From contig NZ_LKDW01000003.1 in the NCBI RefSeq assembly GCF_001401805.1, positions 62,001-126,000 on the forward strand: a stretch of 64,000 bases of DNA. Direction: 5' to 3'. The stretch's first letter is position 1. The number at the start of each line of letters is the position of its first letter. The notes under the pieces are model-generated. The model saw nothing but the letters and a program-made list of their open reading frames with translations. It made no database searches and had not been told where the DNA came from. Positions 47,090 to 55,816 of the stretch are shown here, piece after piece. The translations under genes and the position numbers were made by a program. Source of the DNA: Pseudoalteromonas sp. P1-25. GTDB lineage: Bacteria; Pseudomonadota; Gammaproteobacteria; Enterobacterales; Alteromonadaceae.

Positions 47090-48241
47090 TTAAAGGCCTG
47101 CAGCTGCGCGAAGTGCGTCTGCTTTATCTGTGCGTTCCCATGGGAATTCGTCACGACCAAAGTGACCGTATGCCGCTGTTGGTTGGTAAATTGGGCGCTC
47201 TAAATCAAGCATTTGAATTAAGCCGTAAGGGCGTAGGTCAAAGTGCTCGCGAATCAGTTCGATTAAGCGACCTTCTTCAAGCTTGCTTGTACCAAAGGTT
47301 TCAACGCTGATAGAAGTAGGCTCTGCAACACCAATTGCGTAAGATACTTGCAGCTCACACTTATCAGCAAGGCCTGCAGCCACTACGTTTTTAGCTACGT
47401 AGCGTGCAGCATATGCTGCTGAGCGGTCAACTTTTGATGGATCTTTACCAGAGAAAGCACCACCACCGTGACGTGCCATACCGCCGTATGTATCTACAAT
47501 GATTTTACGACCTGTTAAACCACAGTCGCCCATAGGCCCGCCAATTACAAAACGACCCGTTGGGTTAATGAAAAATTTAGTCGCGCTTGTAATAAGCTCG
47601 GCAGGAAGTACCGGCTTAATGATGGTTTCCATCACGGCTTCTACTAAATCATTTTGCGAGATTTCTTCAGCGTGCTGAGTAGAAAGTACAACTGCATCAA
47701 TACCTACTGGCTTGCCGTTTTCGTATGCAAAAGTTACTTGCGATTTTGCATCTGGGCGTAACCAATTAAGCTCGCCGCTTTTACGTACTTGGGCTTGGCG
47801 CTGTACTAAACGGTGTGAGTAAGTAATTGGCGCAGGCATCAGTACTTCTGTTTCGTTACATGCGTAACCAAACATTAGGCCTTGGTCGCCAGCACCTTGT
47901 TCTTCAGGGCTAGTACGGTCAACACCTTGGTTAATATCAGGAGACTGCTTACCAATGGTGTTTAAAATAGCACACGAGTCTGCATCGAAACCCATGTCTG
48001 AATGCGTGTAGCCAATTTCACGTACTGTTTTACGTGTGATTTCTTCAATATCAACCCATGCGCTAGTAGTGATTTCACCACCAACCATAACCATACCGGT
48101 TTTTACGTAAGTTTCGCACGCAACACGGGCATGAGAGTCTTGCTCTAGGATAGCATCAAGTACCGCATCAGAGATTTGATCGGCGATTTTATCCGGATGA
48201 CCTTCAGAAACAGATTCAGAAGTAAATAAATGTTTTGCCAT
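47090..48241 (-). CDS. metK: S-adenosylmethionine synthase
   Basis: Makes SAM from methionine and ATP. The ATG at 48241 ([18 protein letters not shown]) matches E. coli and gives 383 residues; an ATG five codons earlier is not conserved. Signatures [12 protein letters not shown] and [16 protein letters not shown] are complete. A MetJ-type box about 110 bases upstream suggests repression by MetJ with SAM, the product of this enzyme. Confidence 0.97.
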   Translation of the reverse strand: MAKHLFTSESVSEGHPDKIADQISDAVLDAILEQDSHARVACETYVKTGMVMVGGEITTSAWVDIEEITRKTVREIGYTHSDMGFDADSCAILNTIGKQSPDINQGVDRTSPEEQGAGDQGLMFGYACNETEVLMPAPITYSHRLVQRQAQVRKSGELNWLRPDAKSQVTFAYENGKPVGIDAVVLSTQHAEEISQNDLVEAVMETIIKPVLPAELITSATKFFINPTGRFVIGGPMGDCGLTGRKIIVDTYGGMARHGGGAFSGKDPSKVDRSAAYAARYVAKNVVAAGLADKCELQVSYAIGVAEPTSISVETFGTSKLEEGRLIELIREHFDLRPYGLIQMLDLERPIYQPTAAYGHFGRDEFPWERTDKADALRAAAGL

Positions 48242-48545
48242 TGTATTTCTGCTCACAAATATTGCGCTTCACAAACGTCGGTATTAGCGCTAAAAAATTA
48301 AGGGGCGTATTTTATCTAAAACGAAACTGCTTGCATAGTGTTTTTACGCCTAGACGTCTAAATAAAATGAGTAATCACTTTTTGGTCTTAAAAAATATTC
48401 ATAATAGCCCATTTTTATGGGGTTTTTAATTGCACACAGCACCCACATTAAGTAAGAATGGTTGCTATAACAGCTCTTAATTTACTTAAGGGTAAAAACG
48501 AGCACATTAGTACCCGCGCAAATACACATAAAGGTAGGAGAATTC
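48242..48545. other. Divergent region between metK and tkt
   Basis: 304 bases with no supported gene. It contains the MetJ box at 48352-48359 and, on the tkt side, a TATAAC element at 48466-48471 without a good -35. AGGTAGGAG precedes tkt as its ribosome-binding site. Confidence 0.5.
48352..48359 (-). promoter_or_regulatory. MetJ box upstream of metK
   Basis: A perfect AGACGTCT. The neighbouring octamer TTACGCCT matches the consensus at five of eight positions, giving a weak tandem. Position upstream of metK fits MetJ control. Confidence 0.62.
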
Positions 48546-50537
48546 ATGCCATCTCGCAAAGAACTTGCAAATGCTATTCGCGTCTTGTCAATGGACGCAG
48601 TACAAAAGGCCAAATCTGGTCACCCTGGAGCCCCTATGGGCATGGCCGATATCGCAGAAGTATTATGGCGCGATTATCTAAAGCATAATCCAACTAATCC
48701 AGAGTGGGCTGACCGTGACAGATTTATTCTTTCAAACGGCCACGGTTCAATGCTTATTTATTCTCTGCTGCACCTAAGTGGTTACGACTTACCAATTGAT
48801 GAAATTAAAAACTTCCGTCAAATGCATTCAAAAACACCTGGCCACCCAGAGTACGGTTACGCGCCAGGTATCGAAACCACTACGGGCCCATTAGGTCAGG
48901 GGATCACAAACGCGGTTGGTATGGCACTTGCTGAAAAAGCATTGGCTGCACAATTTAACCGTGAAGGTCACGACATTGTTGATCATTACACCTATGCATT
49001 TATGGGTGATGGTTGTTTAATGGAAGGTATTTCTCATGAAGCATGTTCACTTGCGGGCACCTTAGGCCTAGGCAAGTTAGTTGCTTTTTGGGATGACAAT
49101 GGCATTTCAATCGATGGTGAAGTAGAAGGTTGGTTTAGCGACGATACACCAGCACGTTTTAAAGCGTATGGCTGGCACGTAATTAGTGGCGTAGATGGCC
49201 ACGATAGCGACGCAATCAGTGCTGCAATAGCTGAAGCTAAAAGTGTTACCGATAAACCAACGCTTATTTGTTGTAAAACAGTGATTGGTTATGGCTCGCC
49301 TAACAAGTCGGGTAGCCACGATTGTCACGGCGCACCTTTAGGTGATGACGAAATTACAGCATCTCGCGAATTTTTAGGTTGGACTGGCGAGGCATTCGAA
49401 ATTCCTGAAGATATTTACGCACAGTGGGATGGAAAAGCTAAAGGGCAACAGCTTGAATCAAGCTGGGACGAAAAGTTTGCAGCGTACGCAGATGCGTACC
49501 CAGAGCTAGCAGCAGAATTTAAACGTCGTACAGCTGGCGATTTACCTGCTGATTGGGCACAAAAATCACAAGAGTACATAGAGCAGTTACAAGCAAACCC
49601 TGCAAATCCAGCATCGCGTAAAGCATCACAAAATGCATTAAACGCCTTTGGCCCAATTTTACCAGAATTCATGGGTGGCTCAGCCGACTTAGCTGGCTCA
49701 AATTTAACAATTTGGGATGGCTCTAAAGGATTAACTGCAGACGATGCAAGTGGTAACTACGTTTATTACGGTGTACGTGAGTTTGGTATGTCGGCAATTA
49801 TGAACGGTATTGCCCTTCATAAAGGCTTTATTCCTTACGGTGCTACTTTCTTAATGTTTATGGAATATGCGCGTAACGCTGTACGTATGGCTGCACTAAT
49901 GAAGCAACCAAGCATTTTTGTATACACACATGATTCAATCGGTTTAGGTGAAGACGGTCCAACTCACCAACCGGTAGAGCAAATTGCTAGCATGCGTTTA
50001 ACGCCAAACTTATACAACTGGCGCCCGTGTGACCAAGTTGAGTCGGCAATTGCATGGCAACAAGCTATAGAGCGTAAAGATGGCCCTACATCACTTATCT
50101 TTACTCGCCAAGGCCTTGAGCAACAATCGCGTGACGCTCAGCAATTAGCAGATGTTAAAAAGGGCGGGTACATCCTTAGCTGTGACGGCAACCCTGAGCT
50201 AATTATTATTGCTACAGGTTCTGAGGTACAACTAGCGCAAGACTCAGCAAAAGAACTACGCAGCCAAGGTAAAAAGGTACGTGTTGTCTCTATGCCGTGT
50301 ACTGATGCGTTTGAAGAGCAAAGCGCCGAATACAAAGAAAGCGTACTACCGTCAGCCGTTACACGCCGCTTAGCAGTAGAAGCAGGTATTGCTGATTACT
50401 GGTACAAGTACGTAGGCCTAAATGGCGCAGTAGTAGGTATGACGACCTTTGGTGAGTCTGCACCAGCAAATGAGCTGTTTGAGTTCTTTGGCTTTACAGT
50501 AGAAAACATTGTAAATAAAGCAAACGCCTTGTTTTAA
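48546..50537 (+). CDS. tkt: Transketolase
   Basis: Thiamine-diphosphate enzyme of the pentose phosphate pathway, 663 residues. N-terminal [15 protein letters not shown], ThDP motif [13 protein letters not shown], and the Pyr domain with [10 protein letters not shown] and [14 protein letters not shown] are intact. A strong terminator follows at 50556-50592. Works with rpiA, also in this window. Confidence 0.97.
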   Translation: MPSRKELANAIRVLSMDAVQKAKSGHPGAPMGMADIAEVLWRDYLKHNPTNPEWADRDRFILSNGHGSMLIYSLLHLSGYDLPIDEIKNFRQMHSKTPGHPEYGYAPGIETTTGPLGQGITNAVGMALAEKALAAQFNREGHDIVDHYTYAFMGDGCLMEGISHEACSLAGTLGLGKLVAFWDDNGISIDGEVEGWFSDDTPARFKAYGWHVISGVDGHDSDAISAAIAEAKSVTDKPTLICCKTVIGYGSPNKSGSHDCHGAPLGDDEITASREFLGWTGEAFEIPEDIYAQWDGKAKGQQLESSWDEKFAAYADAYPELAAEFKRRTAGDLPADWAQKSQEYIEQLQANPANPASRKASQNALNAFGPILPEFMGGSADLAGSNLTIWDGSKGLTADDASGNYVYYGVREFGMSAIMNGIALHKGFIPYGATFLMFMEYARNAVRMAALMKQPSIFVYTHDSIGLGEDGPTHQPVEQIASMRLTPNLYNWRPCDQVESAIAWQQAIERKDGPTSLIFTRQGLEQQSRDAQQLADVKKGGYILSCDGNPELIIIATGSEVQLAQDSAKELRSQGKKVRVVSMPCTDAFEEQSAEYKESVLPSAVTRRLAVEAGIADYWYKYVGLNGAVVGMTTFGESAPANELFEFFGFTVENIVNKANALF

Positions 50538-50555
50538 TCAATTGATTTAATATTT

Positions 50556-50592
50556 AAAAGCCCGCCCTGTGTAAATCAGGGCGGGCTTTTTT
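50556..50592 (+). terminator. Intrinsic terminator of tkt
   Basis: AAAAGCCCGCCCTG, seven-base loop, CAGGGCGGGCTTTT then TT: a long GC-rich stem. Confidence 0.92.
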
Positions 50593-50827
50593 GTTTGATC
50601 AAATATGAAGAGGTGCTGCTAAAAATGCAAGCAGCCTAACACCTACTTTGGAAGCTCATATTCAAACTTTTGCTATAAGTTGCCACGTAAAAAGCGCAGC
50701 GGCTGGTATCTAAAAACGCAGCTTTAAAACCGCAAATGAGTAACTTTCAATGTACATTCCTTGCAAGGCTAAGGCCTATCAGGCAAGGTGGTGGCCGATT
50801 AAATAAAATAATACAACAGGAGTGAGG

Positions 50828-51142
50828 ATGTCTCAGTTTGAAAATGTAAGCGTAATTAAAAAAGCGAACGTGTATTTTGACGGCAAAGTATCAAGCCGTA
50901 CCGTGGTATTTAACGATGGCACAACTAAAACGCTAGGTTTTATGCAACCGGGCGAATTTGTATTTGATACCAGTAAAAAAGAATTAATGGAGCTTTTAGG
51001 TGGCCAGTGGGAGATTTTATTACCAGGCGAGAGTGAGTGGAAAACATTTACCGCGGGTGAATCATTTAACGTTGATGCCAATGTTAGCTTTAAAGTAAAA
51101 GTAAGTGAGTTTGCTGACTATTGCTGTTCGTACACAGACTAA
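50828..51142 (+). CDS. ppnP: Pyrimidine/purine nucleoside phosphorylase
   Basis: 104-residue cupin of the former DUF1255 family that splits nucleosides phosphorolytically. The ATG at 50828 has AGGAG five bases upstream; a GTG two codons earlier is less likely. Conserved [24 protein letters not shown] and the FNVDANVSF cupin strand match E. coli PpnP. Confidence 0.9.
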   Translation: MSQFENVSVIKKANVYFDGKVSSRTVVFNDGTTKTLGFMQPGEFVFDTSKKELMELLGGQWEILLPGESEWKTFTAGESFNVDANVSFKVKVSEFADYCCSYTD

Positions 51143-51154
51143 ACGCTTAAGGCT

Positions 51155-51162
51155 AGACGTCT
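51155..51162. promoter_or_regulatory. Isolated met-box-like octamer
   Basis: A perfect AGACGTCT 13 bases after the ppnP stop, next to a hairpin (AAAGCCCATA/TATGGGCTTT, 51164-51186). No second met box beside it and no methionine gene follows, so chance is likely. Confidence 0.25.
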
Positions 51163-51163
51163 G

Positions 51164-51186
51164 AAAGCCCATAGTTTATGGGCTTT
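51164..51186 (+). terminator. Hairpin after ppnP
   Basis: Ten-base perfect stem AAAGCCCATA/TATGGGCTTT with a three-base loop; only three T at the end, so termination strength is uncertain. Confidence 0.55.
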
Positions 51187-51320
51187 GCATAAACTTTGCA
51201 CAATGTATGATTTAAATCAGTTTGAGTAACAAATTAATTTTAAAAAACAGTGCTTTTTCCTTGTGTTAATCTAAATAGCCCCCAATACTATTTATGAGGT
51301 AACAAATAAAAGGATACCCT

Positions 51321-51677
51321 ATGAAAATTAATCTTTCTGGTCACCATGTAGACGTTACTAACTCTATTAGAGAGCATATCAACGAAAAATTTTCAAAAAT
51401 CGAGAGCCACTTTCCATCACTTATTGCACTCGACATTATATTGTCTAAAGAGCATCACAAAATCCAAGCAGAAATTAGCACAAATTACGAAGGTGCGCGT
51501 ATATCGGTAAAAGGGGAAAACGAAGTTATGTACCCTGCGATTGCCAGCGCAGCTAAAAAACTCGATGCAGCACTAAAACATCGAAAAGGGCAAATAAAAG
51601 CAAATTTACACGAAAAGCCTGTAAGCACAACGCCAGAAATAGCGCATGAGATCATCCAAGAGATGGAGCTAAAATAA
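51321..51677 (+). CDS. hpf: Ribosome hibernation promoting factor
   Basis: 118-residue short-form HPF/RaiA protein that binds the decoding site of idle 30S subunits. It has the N-terminal INLSGHHVDVTNSIREHI and the RNA-facing basic helices (AAKKLDAALKHRKGQIK). Longer than E. coli Hpf by a ~20-residue C-terminal tail. AAAAGGA precedes the ATG; a terminator follows at 51698. Confidence 0.9.
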   Translation: MKINLSGHHVDVTNSIREHINEKFSKIESHFPSLIALDIILSKEHHKIQAEISTNYEGARISVKGENEVMYPAIASAAKKLDAALKHRKGQIKANLHEKPVSTTPEIAHEIIQEMELK

Positions 51678-51697
51678 CCTTTAGTCCCAAAGTACTA

Positions 51698-51724
51698 TAA
51701 AAAAGAGCCTTATGGCTCTTTTTT
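51698..51724 (+). terminator. Intrinsic terminator of hpf
   Basis: AAAAAAGAGCC, four-base loop, GGCTCTTTTTT. Confidence 0.88.
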
Positions 51725-51819
51725 ATTGCCTTGATTTTAGGTAAGTTGTTCTCTCTTTATGTTTTTTAATTATAAAACTTAATCTTTTGTATATATAACA
51801 CACACATATTGAGAAATTA

Positions 51820-53055
51820 ATGCAGCAAACACACACTTCTTGGAAATCTCGATTGGGCGCCTTAGGCCCTGGTATCTTAATGGCAACCGCCGCAATAGGT
51901 GGCTCCCATTTGGTTGCATCCACTCAAGCTGGCGCATTATTTGGCTGGCAACTATTTTGGCTTATATTGGCGGTTAACGTATTAAAATACCCATTTTTCC
52001 GTTTTGGTATGGAATACACATTAGTAACTAAAAACAGCTTAGTAGAAGGCTATAAAAATAAAGGCCCTGTCTATTTTTATAGTTTTATAGCGCTAAACAT
52101 ACTTGCTGCCATAGTAAATACTGCTGGTGTATTGCTGCTCACAGCAAGTTTACTGCATTATGCATTGCCTGTAGTGATAGAGGTAACCCTGCTGTGTTGG
52201 ATATTGCTCGGTGTGTGCTTAGCTATATTATTGTTAGGGCACTTTAAAGCGCTCGACAGCGTTGCTAAAGGCATTATGGGGCTATTAACGCTTGCTACTG
52301 TTATTGCGCTGGTTATTGCGTTTAGTAATGGCCCAATGGCGCCCGCTGACTATGTGGGTCCTTCACCATACGAGCTGGCTATGCTGAGCTTTATGGTCGC
52401 GTTAATGGGCTGGATGCCGGCACCAATAGAAATATCAGCGCTTAGCTCGCTATGGCTTAAAGAAAAACAAGCTCAGCAAACAGTGACTAAAAGCCAAGGT
52501 TTATTCGATTTTAACGTAGGGTATTGGTTAACAGCGTGCTTAGCATTAGTATTTTTTAGCTTAGGAGTGCTGGTGCAATATGGGCAAAGCAGCAATATAG
52601 AGCTTGGCGGTGTTGCCTTTGCTAAGCAGCTTATTGATATGTACGCACTGACTATTGGCGAGTGGGCAAGGCCGCTTGTATCGGCTATTGCCTTTTTGTG
52701 TATGTTTGGCACAACACTTACTGTACTTGACGGCTACGCACGCACTCTTAACGAATCACATAAATTACTTGGTTTTAAGCAATCTAAACACAGTTTAAAT
52801 AGTTGGCTTGTACTGCAAGCACTAGCAGGCATGGCCGTTATTTTATTTTTTAAATCGGCCCTTGGCCCCATGCTTACCTTTGCCATGACACTAGCCTTTG
52901 TAACCACCCCCGTTTTTGCATGGCTTAACTTTAGCCTTGTACGCTCAGAACCCACTATTAAGCACAGCGTATTACTACGCAGCTTAACGTGGCTAGGGCT
53001 AGTGTATTTAGTGGGTTTTGCTGTTGCGTTTGTAGTGTGGAAACTAGCAGCATAG
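51820..53055 (+). CDS. Nramp-related transporter with altered metal-site motifs
   Basis: 411-residue inner-membrane protein with about eleven hydrophobic helices and the Nramp-type opening LGPGILMATAAIGGSHL. Canonical Nramp proteins have DPGN in the first helix and MPHN-type residues in the sixth as metal ligands. Here the equivalent positions read IGGSHL and GWMPAPIE, so the Asp/Asn pair is absent. The fold call is good; the substrate may not be Mn or Fe. No neighbour hints at it. Confidence 0.82.
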   Translation: MQQTHTSWKSRLGALGPGILMATAAIGGSHLVASTQAGALFGWQLFWLILAVNVLKYPFFRFGMEYTLVTKNSLVEGYKNKGPVYFYSFIALNILAAIVNTAGVLLLTASLLHYALPVVIEVTLLCWILLGVCLAILLLGHFKALDSVAKGIMGLLTLATVIALVIAFSNGPMAPADYVGPSPYELAMLSFMVALMGWMPAPIEISALSSLWLKEKQAQQTVTKSQGLFDFNVGYWLTACLALVFFSLGVLVQYGQSSNIELGGVAFAKQLIDMYALTIGEWARPLVSAIAFLCMFGTTLTVLDGYARTLNESHKLLGFKQSKHSLNSWLVLQALAGMAVILFFKSALGPMLTFAMTLAFVTTPVFAWLNFSLVRSEPTIKHSVLLRSLTWLGLVYLVGFAVAFVVWKLAA

Positions 53056-53156
53056 ATTAAATTGACAGTTGGTAAGGAAGCTTTCACTCCCTTACTAAAT
53101 TTGAAGACGTTGATTCACACAGCTGGGTGGCGCTTTAAAAGTAATTAAGGATAATA

Positions 53157-53574
53157 ATGGTTTATAAAGTTGAATTTAAAGCCCCAGCACTGGATGAATT
53201 TGCTAACTTACGCACACAAGTAAAGTGGCAAAATCCTAACGATGAAGTATTAAAAGCAAGCATAGAAAACTCACTGTTTTGGATCACTGTATACGACACT
53301 TATAAGTTGATAGGCACTGGGAGAGTGATTGGTGATGGCGCAATGTATTTTTTATATTCAAGATATAATTGTTGCGCCTAGTTATCAAAAACAAGGTATT
53401 GGTCGTTTAGTAATGACCCACATTGAAAACTACTTAACCAACACTTGTTCTAATGGCGCTACAGTAGGTTTATTAAGTGCTCACGGTAAAGAAAGCTTTT
53501 ATACACATTATGGTTATGTAAAACGCGATGGCGATGTTTTAGGGCTAGGAATGTGTAAGTTTATTAGCAGGTAA
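53157..53574 (+). pseudogene. GNAT acetyltransferase broken by a frameshift
   Basis: Two frames together encode one GNAT protein of about 138 residues. The first (from 53157) ends correctly through TGRVIGDGAMYF, then shifts. The second carries YIQDIIVAPSYQKQGIGRLVM, the acetyl-CoA loop, to the normal end KFISR. The break falls at a run of six T (53348-53353): one T too many. It could be a true mutation, a slippage-tolerant site or a sequencing error. Confidence 0.85.
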
Positions 53575-53654
53575 TAATAAATATTGCTCAATTTTTTTAT
53601 ATTTCCCATTAACTCTGTAAGTCAGATTGTTCTAGTTAATTCATCATTTTTTTT

Positions 53655-53862
53655 GATGGCGTGGCTTCGCCACTTATCCGACCTACGTTAAAGGTAGGTT
53701 GGTTAAGCCAAAGGTGCCACCCAACAACGTTATAGGTTCACGCCTGAAGCTCCAATGCTAGCGCTGAGCTGAGCTGAGGTAAATTAATATCTAACTCAGC
53801 TCTTTTATCGCGTTACTTATTCCATTTAAACTCAGCGGGTACATGCGGTTGTTCATTAACTG
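53655..53862. repeat. Left ~200-bp direct repeat flanking the islet
   Basis: Nearly the same sequence as 55614-55816. It begins GATGGCGTGGCTTCGCCAC, contains two REP-like hairpins facing each other (…ATCCGACCTACGT, then AGGTAGGTTGG…CCACCCAAC), and ends in a copy of the last codons of the VWA gene. Main differences from the right copy: a five-base extra GAGCT unit near 53767 and scattered substitutions that increase towards the right end. Confidence 0.9.
53791..53859 (-). pseudogene. Remnant of the VWA gene 3' end
   Basis: Reads LMNNRMYPLSLNGISNAIK, then ELS and stop, against LMDNRMYPLSLDGISSAIK, ELS, stop at the end of the intact VWA gene. Upstream homology continues briefly but is out of frame through a small deletion. 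No start. It is the displaced second copy of the target gene end. Confidence 0.85.
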
Positions 53863-54032
53863 TGTAATCAATGCTATTTAGAGTCAACAGATTAATGTTA
53901 AGTGGCTATTATTTTGTAGTAAGTTAGTAAGTGATTTGATAAGTTAGCCGGGTAAAGATATTAATATGCATGTTATGAAACGGCATACTATTAGGTTTTA
54001 TTATTTGATGTTTAATCTACAAGGAAGAAACC

Positions 54033-54251
54033 ATGAAATTTGATATGGCAATTACAGACAACTTCGCATCATTTTATGATGAAAAAGAAGGAAGTCATAT
54101 TTTCATAGATAGTTTTGATAATGAAAATTTTGAAGTGAGAGTAGGAAGCTTAGAAGATTCGAAGCCCGTTGGTAATGTAGTTGCTTTTACTGATGTTGAA
54201 CTGAATTCGAAATTATTGGAGTTATATAATAAGCACATTGGAGGTGCATAA
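54033..54251 (+). CDS. Small acidic islet protein of unknown function
   Basis: 72 residues, no family recognised. Acidic and beta-rich (SFDNENFEVRVGSLED), no membrane segment. AAGGAAG before the ATG. Its last codons contain GGAGGTG, the ribosome-binding site of the next gene, so the two are co-translated. Codon use is visibly more AT-rich than in the core genes around it. Confidence 0.65.
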   Translation: MKFDMAITDNFASFYDEKEGSHIFIDSFDNENFEVRVGSLEDSKPVGNVVAFTDVELNSKLLELYNKHIGGA

Positions 54252-54252
54252 A

Positions 54253-54624
54253 ATGATTACTGAAGCTGAAATATCTGCATTAGAAAGTTCGGTCAATGAA
54301 ATACTCCGTAAACACAATATGTCATTTAAAATGTCAAAACACTTTGTCAAAGACAGGATGAATGACTCTCGTAACACCCCAATGATTATGATTGCTGAAC
54401 TAAACAGTATATTCAACCGTTTAACCGCGAGACATAAAGAGAATATTTTAAATCTTAAGCACAATAGTACATTTAATATTCGGTGCACAATCTCACATAT
54501 TAATATGCCGTGCGCTGTAAATAAGATTCAAAGCCATTCTGGTGAGCATCATGAGAACATTGTAATTACAGTAATGAGAAAAGCTGAATGGAAATCAAAG
54601 GACTCTGCAGAGTTCTTAATTTAA
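54253..54624 (+). CDS. Phage-like small protein of the islet
   Basis: 123 residues from the ATG at 54253, which has GGAGGTG seven bases upstream. The pattern HFVKDRMNDSRN ... ELNSIF ... SHINMPCAV ... ENIVITVMRKAEWKS strongly recalls short uncharacterised proteins encoded in T4-like and cyanophage genomes (HF..R.ND.RN, then INMPF and TIMRK.FK). This is from memory of the pattern, not a search. Function unknown; the paired beta strands and Arg/His content would suit a nuclease-like fold. Confidence 0.6.
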   Translation: MITEAEISALESSVNEILRKHNMSFKMSKHFVKDRMNDSRNTPMIMIAELNSIFNRLTARHKENILNLKHNSTFNIRCTISHINMPCAVNKIQSHSGEHHENIVITVMRKAEWKSKDSAEFLI

Positions 54625-54642
54625 CTATAAATAATAAAATAG

Positions 54643-54678
54643 AGACTCTAAAAACTAAAACTTGAGTTTTTAGAGTCT
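54643..54678. promoter_or_regulatory. Perfect inverted repeat before the antitoxin gene
   Basis: AGACTCTAAAAACT, eight-base spacer, AGTTTTTAGAGTCT, ending six bases before the antitoxin start. No T run follows. It fits an autoregulatory operator of a HigA/NadS-type antitoxin, or a hairpin hiding the start region. Confidence 0.55.
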
Positions 54679-54684
54679 GGCGCA

Positions 54685-54999
54685 ATGAGCAAACGTGATT
54701 TATTTTCAGAATTAACGACAGCACTTGATGATGCTAAAGCACATTCACAAGGAAAGCTTACGTTACGTACTCATGCGGTAAATGATATTAACGATCTTGC
54801 TATCTCACCCGATGAAATAGTAAATAATAGAGAAACATTTAATATGTCGCGCGGTGTATTTGCAAACATTTTACATACCTCAGCAAGAACGCTCGAAAAC
54901 TAAGAACAAGGGCGCAGCGCACCGAATGGCCAAGCGATAACATTGTTAAAGCTTGTGCAGCGTCATCCTGAAACATTGAACCATATAGCTGAGTTGTAG
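54685..54999 (+). pseudogene. NadS/HigA-type antitoxin with an in-frame stop
   Basis: The full frame is 104 residues, the usual length for this antitoxin family. It opens MSKRDLFSELTTALDDAKAH, has the helix-turn-helix (FNMSRGVFANILHTSARTLEN) and, after TAA at 54901-54903, continues EQGRSAPNGQAITLLKLVQR and HPETLNHIAEL. The stop sits exactly where the family has a Trp (TLxxWExGRxxP). No RelE/HigB-type toxin gene is adjacent. The truncated 72-residue product would lack the C-terminal dimerisation part. Confidence 0.85.
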
Positions 55000-55040
55000 G
55001 CCTCTAGCTACTCTTTTTTCTATCATTCTAAGGGACTAAA

Positions 55041-55568
55041 ATGAATGACACTAACTTTATAATACGTGTGCTAAAGTGGGCAACACTACAAGAAGAGTTT
55101 ACTTTCTAGCAGCTATGTAAAGCTGTCCTGCTAAGTGAAAAAGAGCAGGAGCAGTTAAAACGGTTAATTCATGATAAATCACTTTTGTTTCACTCACACA
55201 CATCATTCTATAGTTCGGTAGCCAGACCTGGGTCGGATATTAAATTATTTGCAAGCGCAGAAGATCACTTTAGATTTTTAGAGTATGTAGAGCTTAATGA
55301 AGCTAGGGAATCAGCAAAAGATGCAAATAGAAAAGCTTTATTTGCGATTTGGATAGCTATTTTATCTACGGTCGTATCGATTTTTCTATCTATACTGTCA
55401 ATTGAATCGGATTTAAATATACCGGATAAGCTATATTCAACCATAAATAAAACAAATAAAAGTGTTGTGGGAGAGCTCACCGAAATTAAGAATGATAATC
55501 ACGAGCTAAAGAAAAAGTTAATCTCGAATTCTGTTTGTTTAATTAATACTGACCCTACCTATAAATAA
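55041..55568 (+). pseudogene. Membrane protein gene with an in-frame stop
   Basis: The frame opens at ATG 55041 with AAGGGA upstream: MNDTNFIIRVLKWATLQEEF, then TF and TAG at 55107-55109, then QLCKAVLLSEKEQEQLK and on to 55568, 175 codons in all. The N-terminal ~75 residues are helical and polar, like a small winged-helix. One membrane helix follows (FAIWIAILSTVVSIFLSIL), then a polar tail. A TTG at 55185 could restart translation of the last 127 residues. Family unknown. Confidence 0.7.
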
Positions 55569-55613
55569 CGCGGTACATCGGCTTGTTTCTAGTTCATTCA
55601 TAATATGTTGTCG

Positions 55614-55816
55614 GATGGCGTGGCTTCGCCACTTATCCGACCTACGTCAAAGGTAGGTTGGTTAAGCCGAAGGCGCCACCCAACAAAGTTCTGGATTCAC
55701 GCCTGAAGCTCCGCTGCTAGCGCTGAGCCGAGGTAAATTAATATCTAACTCAGCTCTTTTATTGCGCTACTTATGCCATCCAAACTCAGCGGGTACATTC
55801 TGTTATCCATCAGCTG
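55614..55816. repeat. Right ~200-bp direct repeat flanking the islet
   Basis: Counterpart of 53655-53862. The first ~130 bases are the REP pair, the rest is the 3' end of the intact VWA gene (stop at 55745). Together the two repeats bracket about 1.75 kb of unrelated sequence. Confidence 0.9.

Larger units (their letters stand above)
53575..54032. other. Intergenic stretch holding the left islet repeat
   Basis: Contains the left direct repeat (53655-53862) with its REP pair and a remnant of the VWA gene end. After it come about 150 AT-rich bases with no recognised element, and AAGGAAG as ribosome-binding site for the gene at 54033. Confidence 0.6.

Noticed and set aside
51155..51162. Third AGACGTCT as a functional MetJ operator
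   Set aside because: No tandem partner and no methionine-related gene downstream; one chance octamer per 64 kb is expected. Kept only as a low-confidence feature.
54685..55568. The two in-frame stops as evidence of stop-codon recoding
   Set aside because: They are different codons (TAA and TAG), lie in a degenerate islet, and have no suppressor tRNA or recoding signal nearby. Pseudogenes are simpler.
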